From: Gammaproteobacteria bacterium
GTDB taxonomy: Bacteria > Pseudomonadota > Gammaproteobacteria > SZUA-229
Direction of reading: 5' to 3'
Assembly: GCA_026195895.1 (NCBI GenBank)
Contig: JAPHRO010000038.1
Coordinates: 1 to 51,183 of the forward strand
Length of the DNA stretch: 51,183 bases
Position 1 is the first letter of the stretch; the number at the start of each line of letters is the position of its first letter. Below, in pieces: positions 46,413-51,183 of the stretch. The notes beneath the pieces were generated by a model. The model was given only the letters and a program-made list of their open reading frames with translations, was not told the DNA's origin and did no database searches. A program made the translations under genes and the position numbers.

Positions 46413-47830
46413 TGCACAATTTCCGAACATTTTTTCTAATATTTTTATTAACATTTACTACTGCTGCAAATGCGGTTGCACCTGTTGTTATTACTGCTGC
46501 AACGGTTTTGGCGAATTTGGTTGGCAGTTCCGCGATTTATTTTGCGGTTGAGGACGCAATGCAAAACGAGGAGGGTAGCTGGATTGATGTAATTTTTGTT
46601 GCAGATGACGACGCTGTAACCGATGCTGAAATTAATGCGGCTTATGAAGATTACCAGGTTCCCGCACACCCGGAACCGTTTATTCGCTGGCCTATCGCGT
46701 ACACTATCCCGGAAAACACATATAACACCTCTGGCGCTCCGCATACAATTACTGCTGGAACCCCCGTCGATTTTTTGCAAGCGATGGCGTATTTGCCATC
46801 GGATGTTGCGCAATATATGACTGCGGAAAACAACTACAAGGGGAACGTTTCCGCGCTGTTTTTAGCGGAAAATATTGCAAATTTTGAATACGTTGAGCCG
46901 TATAAAATTAGCACTAATTTTTACGCACGTTTTGTGTGGTCCAGCGGGGCACATTTAGTTCCAGTTTCCGTTGATTGCCCTGCTGGTTATATTTTAAATA
47001 ATGCTACTGCTGTTTGTGACGTTGTGGATTTAGATGCGGCGAGAGCAGCGGATGAACCCGACACGTGCATAGTTCGGCAAGGCGTTGTCGATGTAGTTAG
47101 TGAAGCGTGCATAATGCTGGAGGATGCGGGCATATTAGCGCATTCTACAAACCCAGAGACAGGTGAAACTGCGGTAACTGCTGTTGCTGATAATAGCGCA
47201 ATTTTTACGATGTCTGAATCCCAGGCTGGCGACCGCACAATTTCAGTTACCAAATCAATTCCTGAGGACCTTGGCGGCGGCCACACTCGGGAGGATTCTT
47301 TTATCGACGAAAACGGCACAATCGGGCCGGCTGTTACAACATTTTACCCCGCCGCACCGCCCCCGCTGTTTCCAGGCGATACGGGCAGTACAATACCTAG
47401 TTCTGCATTTCCAAACCCTGGCGATTCTGGAACCTCGGTTGCGGTTGACACGGGCGGCATAGAAACGCGGCTGGATACCGTAAACAATTCAATTTCTGAT
47501 TTAACTACCACGCTAACGGCTGAGGGTGATACCCCGACCGATGCTAGCGAGGGTGATGTAACTGCGGCTGGAGGCGAGCTAACCGGGCAATATGATGCAC
47601 TTAAAAACCGTCTGGATTTTTCGGGAGCTAGTTTTTCGCTGGGCACTGCTGGCTGCCCGCCAATTTCGCTGCATTTTGACATATTTGGCACGCCTTTTGA
47701 CTATGAAAGCATGGCGATGTGCGAATTGATTGAGGGTTCTGGAACTACTGCGGGTATACGCCCGATTCTGGAGCCTGTTCTTCTTTTAATGTGGTTGCTG
47801 TTAGCAATCAGAATTGTGCTGGAGGCATAA
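46412..47830 (+). CDS. pIII/TspB-like adsorption minor coat protein
   Basis: This 472-aa protein has a signal peptide (about 1-21, ANAVAP) and a long extracytoplasmic region with several Cys. A low-complexity, Thr/Asp/Gly-rich linker spans about 305-390. A conserved end has CPPISLHFDIFGTPFDYESM followed by MCELIEG, and a C-terminal membrane anchor (about 452-470). The tail resembles TspB-type and pIII-like proteins of inoviruses; pIII binds the host pilus and entry receptor at the phage tip. The N-terminal domains look unlike the M13 type and should set host range. Confidence 0.75.
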   Translation: MHNFRTFFLIFLLTFTTAANAVAPVVITAATVLANLVGSSAIYFAVEDAMQNEEGSWIDVIFVADDDAVTDAEINAAYEDYQVPAHPEPFIRWPIAYTIPENTYNTSGAPHTITAGTPVDFLQAMAYLPSDVAQYMTAENNYKGNVSALFLAENIANFEYVEPYKISTNFYARFVWSSGAHLVPVSVDCPAGYILNNATAVCDVVDLDAARAADEPDTCIVRQGVVDVVSEACIMLEDAGILAHSTNPETGETAVTAVADNSAIFTMSESQAGDRTISVTKSIPEDLGGGHTREDSFIDENGTIGPAVTTFYPAAPPPLFPGDTGSTIPSSAFPNPGDSGTSVAVDTGGIETRLDTVNNSISDLTTTLTAEGDTPTDASEGDVTAAGGELTGQYDALKNRLDFSGASFSLGTAGCPPISLHFDIFGTPFDYESMAMCELIEGSGTTAGIRPILEPVLLLMWLLLAIRIVLEA

Positions 47831-47831
47831 A

Positions 47832-48131
47832 ATGGGAGCAATAGCTGGATGGATTGTAACTGCGCTGAAATGGCTGATGGGGTCTGCAACTACCAAGGTC
47901 GCAGCGCTGGGAACATTGACGGTTGTTTTAGCACTTGCACTAACGTATTTAACGGATTTACTGCCTAGCTGGCTGTCTGCTGCGGAATTAACCGCAAGAT
48001 TTTCTGCAATTCCTGCCAGCGGTCATTTAATTTACGCCTGGAATTTATTCCAGATTCCGCAAGGTCTTGCTTTAATTCTTAGTGCTTTAGTCATCAGATT
48101 TTTAATTCGCAGACTGCCTGCGGTCGGGTGA
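47832..48131 (+). CDS. DUF2523/pVI-like minor coat protein
   Basis: The 99-aa protein has three hydrophobic segments (about 4-18, 24-44, 76-92) and the IPQGLALILSALVIRFLIRR end typical of DUF2523 proteins. These are encoded between pIII and Zot genes and correspond to pVI of filamentous phages. ATG 47832 is chosen as the start; a frame opening 18 bases earlier overlaps the previous gene. The Zot gene starts four bases after it. Confidence 0.8.
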   Translation: MGAIAGWIVTALKWLMGSATTKVAALGTLTVVLALALTYLTDLLPSWLSAAELTARFSAIPASGHLIYAWNLFQIPQGLALILSALVIRFLIRRLPAVG

Positions 48132-48134
48132 TTT

Positions 48135-49250
48135 ATGGCTATTAATTTATACACCGGAAGAATGGGCGGCGGCAAATCCTACGAAGTTGTCGCAAATCCA
48201 ATCTTAAACGCAATTAAAAACGGCAGAAACGTTGCTACGAACGTTGCGGGTTTGAATTATGAAAATATCGTTGCGTATTTAACAAAAAAACATCCAGATT
48301 GGAATCCAGAAACGGCTGGAAAAATAACAACACTAACGACCGACGAATTGCTGGAACAAGGGTCGCTACCGATTTATGTCGAGGATTCTCCCGCAATTCC
48401 TGGAAAATACGTAAAACCGGGCGACTTGCTGGTTTTAGATGAGGTTTGGCGGATATGGCCCGCTGGTGCGCTGTCAGAAATATCTGATGAGCATAAAAGT
48501 TTTCTTAGGATGCATCGACACATAACACGCGATGATGGTTTAAGCAGCGATATTATTTGCATAACGCAGCATAAACGTGACGTGAATCGTTTCGTTTTGT
48601 CTGTTGTTGAAAGCATTTTTAAAATGACCAAACTGACCAGCGTGGGGCGAAAAAACAGTTACAGAATCGATATTTTTCCCGGCAATGCAAACCCCGACCG
48701 AGCTGCCCCAGACCGCCGAATTTTTAAAAATTATGACGCTGAGATTTTCCCGTTATATAAAAGTTTTTCCGGCGGCAGCGGTGAAGGCAAAGAAGAAACC
48801 ATCGACGGTCGTACGAATTTGTTGGCTGGCGGCTGGATGATAAAGTTGGGTTTACCGCTGGCAATTATTTTTATCGTGGGCGGCATTTGGTATACAGTCA
48901 ATTTTTTTACTGACAATCCGCTTTTAAATAACGCAAAAAATACCGAAAATACCGATTTAGTAGCTATAGGTAGTAGCAATCCTGCTAATTTAAAAAATGA
49001 TGGTGTTATTATGAATACTACTACTACTAAACAAAAAAATACTGGCTATGGCAATGAACGTTTGGTTGCAATGTATACGCTTAATGCGTTTACTGTTTCT
49101 GTTTTAGCTACCCCGGACGGACGTTATCGCTATATCGCTGTTCCCGCCGAAGTTTCCCGGTCTGGCCCCGAAATTGAAATTGTTGATGACAATGTTCGCT
49201 ACGCGCCCTGGTCGGGCGCTGCAAAAAATAGCGAACGGGAGTTAAATTAA
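48135..49250 (+). CDS. Zot/pI assembly ATPase
   Basis: This 371-aa protein has a P-loop (YTGRMGGGKSYE, residues 6-17), a Walker B-like LLVLDEVWR (about 96-104) and a conserved HRHITRDDGLS. A single membrane helix (about 233-253, LGLPLAIIFIVGGIW) separates the cytoplasmic ATPase from a short periplasmic part. Zot/pI drives phage extrusion through the inner membrane and works with the pIV secretin. The stop overlaps the next start by one base. Confidence 0.93.
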   Translation: MAINLYTGRMGGGKSYEVVANPILNAIKNGRNVATNVAGLNYENIVAYLTKKHPDWNPETAGKITTLTTDELLEQGSLPIYVEDSPAIPGKYVKPGDLLVLDEVWRIWPAGALSEISDEHKSFLRMHRHITRDDGLSSDIICITQHKRDVNRFVLSVVESIFKMTKLTSVGRKNSYRIDIFPGNANPDRAAPDRRIFKNYDAEIFPLYKSFSGGSGEGKEETIDGRTNLLAGGWMIKLGLPLAIIFIVGGIWYTVNFFTDNPLLNNAKNTENTDLVAIGSSNPANLKNDGVIMNTTTTKQKNTGYGNERLVAMYTLNAFTVSVLATPDGRYRYIAVPAEVSRSGPEIEIVDDNVRYAPWSGAAKNSERELN

Positions 49251-50548
49251 TGCTTCGATTATCTGTTTTACTGCTAGCATTAGCTAGCACGCCCGCTGTT
49301 GCATTAAATCAGCCCGTCTCTGCCTCAATTTCTGTCGACACATTTGAGCCGATGCCGATTTCAGAAGTCGTGCGGATTGTCGTCGGGGATTTAGAACGTC
49401 GCAGTTACGTTTTAGCCCCCGAGATTTTGACCGATACCCGCCTGGTTCGTTTTTCTCTGCAACAGTTAACTGTTCCAGATGCTCGCAAAACGCTGGATAC
49501 GGTTTTAGCGTCGATGGGTTATAAAATTCGAGACGCCGGAGCAGTTAGCATTGTTGAAAAAACAACTGAGTCGGTTGCTGTCGTAAAAAATAAAATTCTA
49601 GTTTATGAACCCAGGAATCGTTCTGTTTTGGAGTTGCGAGATGCTGTTCGAGCGGTAGTTCCTTCTGCAAAACCGCTGACGCAAGGCAGTATCCGTTCGC
49701 CTGGAAATAGACCTGCTTCTGAAAAAGATGACTCTGTTAGCGCCAGAATTGAAAGTTCTGCTCGGGATATTTTGGTGATGTCGGTTCCTTCGGATGTTTA
49801 CGCTAGGGTTTTAACCGTGCTAAAAAATGTAGATATTGCTCGAGATGTTTATACGGTTCGTGCTGCTGTTGTTCGCGTTTTAGATAGCAAAACTGACAGT
49901 TTTAGCGTCGCTTTGCAATCCACAAATTTTTCAGTTTTAGGTAGCAGCGCTACGTCTGGTGTTGTTGCATCGCTATCTTCAAATTCGCTAAAATTAGCTC
50001 TTTCTGCTGTTGAATCTGATAGTTCGGTAAAGGTTGTTTCAATGCCGTCAGTTCGGGTTTCGGATGGCGAGCAAGCAAAATTATCTTCTGGCGGTCGCGT
50101 TCCAATTCGAAAAGCCGTGGTTCGAGACGGCACAGTTTCAGAAGAATATGCATATGAAGATGTTGGTGCTCGACTAATGGTTACGCCTAACTTTTTCCGT
50201 GATGTAACAAAAATGCAGATTCAGTACCAGGATGATGCGGTTGCGGGATTGATGGGGGATGCCCCGGTTTTTCGCAGTCTGGATTTATCTACGACGGTCG
50301 ACATTAAAAAAGGCCAGGCCGTGCTGCTCGGCGGTTTAAAATCTGCATCAACGGACGTTTCAGATGAATCGCTTTTCGGTATTACGCTTGCGAGCAATGA
50401 TGCGAGCGAAAACGAGCTGGTTTGGGTTGCTGTTTGGCTGGAAAAATCTGATGCGCAGTTTGACCCGATTGCTGCATCGAATGCTGCACTAAAAACTGCA
50501 TCAACTGATGCACCAGAAACTTGCGACATTTTTTGCTATGATGAATAG
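49250..50548 (+). CDS. pIV-like phage secretin
   Basis: This 432-aa protein has a signal peptide (1-18, PAVA) and N-domains (about 30-150). A secretin domain follows (about 195-405) with VRVSDGEQAKLSSGGRVPI, YAYEDVGARLMVTPNF and VLLGGLK. pIV forms the outer-membrane gate through which new virions leave. Many inoviruses, including Pf-like ones, borrow a host secretin; this one carries its own. It is translationally linked to zot, and a noncoding hairpin-rich tract follows. Confidence 0.92.
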   Translation: MLRLSVLLLALASTPAVALNQPVSASISVDTFEPMPISEVVRIVVGDLERRSYVLAPEILTDTRLVRFSLQQLTVPDARKTLDTVLASMGYKIRDAGAVSIVEKTTESVAVVKNKILVYEPRNRSVLELRDAVRAVVPSAKPLTQGSIRSPGNRPASEKDDSVSARIESSARDILVMSVPSDVYARVLTVLKNVDIARDVYTVRAAVVRVLDSKTDSFSVALQSTNFSVLGSSATSGVVASLSSNSLKLALSAVESDSSVKVVSMPSVRVSDGEQAKLSSGGRVPIRKAVVRDGTVSEEYAYEDVGARLMVTPNFFRDVTKMQIQYQDDAVAGLMGDAPVFRSLDLSTTVDIKKGQAVLLGGLKSASTDVSDESLFGITLASNDASENELVWVAVWLEKSDAQFDPIAASNAALKTASTDAPETCDIFCYDE

Positions 50549-51183
50549 CGAACTCGCACACGCATAGCACCCGCCGCACGCCCGCCCGCCCAACCGGACG
50601 GACGGACGTACGAAGGGGCGTAATGCGCGCGAGAACCCGCACTATTTAATGCACTAAAATTCGGTTGTTGATTGCTGCCAATAATGCAGTTTTTGCTGCA
50701 CGCAAAGCATTATTTTTTCGCCTGGTGGCTGCACTGCAATATTGCCCCGCTGGGGCAGAGACTCACCGGCTACCGCCGTTGATTTGATTAGGAGGGTAGA
50801 GACTTACTGCTTTGCGTTTTGAAAAAACGCAAAATTGTAAGCTCTGCGCAATGTTTTGCTTGATTTTTTCCAGTAATTTTTGTTCAAAAAGTTTCTTCCA
50901 AAAACTCTACTTTTTCGCTGTCTGAACGCCTGCTCAAAATCGCTGCTGCGACACCCCAAATCAAATCAACGGCTGTAGCCGTTCGTCTGGGGCATGGCCC
51001 CCCATCATTTAACCGTTGTCTAGGAACAACTATTTAAACTAAGGGTTTAAATTTAAATTCTGGCTCCCCCAGACTCGGTTCTGGACGCCCCGAGTCGGGT
51101 TTCACCCCCAATTTTTCATCAAAATCGGTTCCCCCAGAGGCTCGAAGAGCCTCTCTTGGACCATTGGGATTAACTATAACCAC
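50549..51183. other. hairpin-rich noncoding tract, probable phage intergenic/origin region
   Basis: These 635 bases have no protein frame of note on either strand. Visible structures are TGCCCC/GGGGCA (50743-50757), a TTGCGTTTT/AAAACGCAA hairpin (about 50812-50832), GACTCGG/CCGAGTC (51072-51096) and AGAGGCTC/GAGCCTCT (51136-51154). Filamentous phages keep their plus/minus origins and packaging hairpin in such a tract. Confidence 0.55.
50768..50980. repeat. 22-bp inverted repeat pair, 21/22 identical
   Basis: GGCTACCGCCGTTGATTTGA (50768-50787, plus two bases) is the reverse complement of 50959-50980 with one mismatch. The arms are 169 bases apart and enclose smaller hairpins. Confidence 0.9.

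Larger units (their letters stand above)
42775..51183 (+). mobile_element. inovirus (filamentous phage) prophage inserted in comM; right end outside window
   Basis: The left edge is the comM break near 42775-42786. The right edge is not seen: no comM sequence reappears before 51183. Genes run in one direction: serine recombinase, small early genes, ssDNA-binding protein, coat genes, pIII-like, pVI-like, Zot/pI and pIV. The order from coat to Zot is that of filamentous phages. A replication initiator is not found and may lie to the right. Confidence 0.9.

Overview
The window looks like a chromosomal segment of a gammaproteobacterium, probably free-living and aquatic. Typical gammaproteobacterial housekeeping genes (typA, tex, ubiK, comM, glnK-amtB, a YheS-type ABC-F ATPase, sdaA) sit among many c-di-GMP and other signalling proteins and a Ralstonia-type NAD-reducing [NiFe] hydrogenase. 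The species cannot be fixed from the sequence. Host genes are mostly compact, and many start sites overlap or follow closely.

Region by region. (1) 1-3.4 kb is an AT-rich integron-type cassette array. Small unrelated plus-strand genes are separated by attC-like palindromic sites (best one 1493-1606), and no integrase is present. It ends in a decayed antitoxin/ParE-RelE toxin pair. (2) 3.4-5 kb is sparse: a 10-bp tandem repeat, a secreted Cys-rich protein and a small membrane protein. (3) 5-16.6 kb carries L-serine dehydratase, several membrane proteins, two CPA2-type antiporters flanking a GFA protein and an M48 protease, a PilZ protein, and a periplasmic S1C protease paired with a PDZ protein. 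(4) 16.6-22.5 kb is the hoxFUYHW operon (soluble NAD+-linked hydrogenase plus its maturation protease), preceded by a wrecked ArsR-family regulator and followed by an Hsp20 gene. (5) 22.7-34.1 kb is a long minus-strand run: GNAT-nitrilase fusion, msrB, rhodanese, HD-GYP protein, ABC-F, tex, a REC-GGDEF protein with a destroyed GGDEF signature, and typA. (6) 34.5-39 kb has FHA, HDOD, DUF1631 and DUF4124 proteins. (7) 39.1-42.1 kb has the minus-strand nitrogen operon porin-glnK-amtB. A textbook sigma-54 promoter and three NtrC-like enhancer sites precede it, and ubiK is divergent.

(8) From about 42.78 kb to the end of the window lies a filamentous phage (inovirus) prophage. It is inserted into comM exactly where the Walker A region of ComM should begin, leaving a 217-codon 5' fragment. 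The gene order is: large serine recombinase, a 59-aa Asp/Ser/Phe-repeat protein, a 45-aa acidic protein, an unknown gene, a probable ssDNA-binding protein, a small Cys/TM protein, the 47-aa major coat protein, a 32-aa minor coat-like protein, a pIII/TspB-like adsorption protein, a pVI-like DUF2523 protein, a Zot/pI ATPase and a pIV-like secretin. A hairpin-rich noncoding tract follows. No replication initiator and no right-hand comM half are seen, so the element runs past the right edge.

The most interesting points are the comM-integrated inovirus with a serine recombinase (possible reversible control of competence), its short genes and repeats, the attC cassette array with a collapsed site, the NtrC/sigma-54 control region of an operon that includes an outer-membrane porin, and the ruined regulator in front of the hydrogenase operon. 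All family assignments come from reading motifs and from memory of the families; no database search was run.
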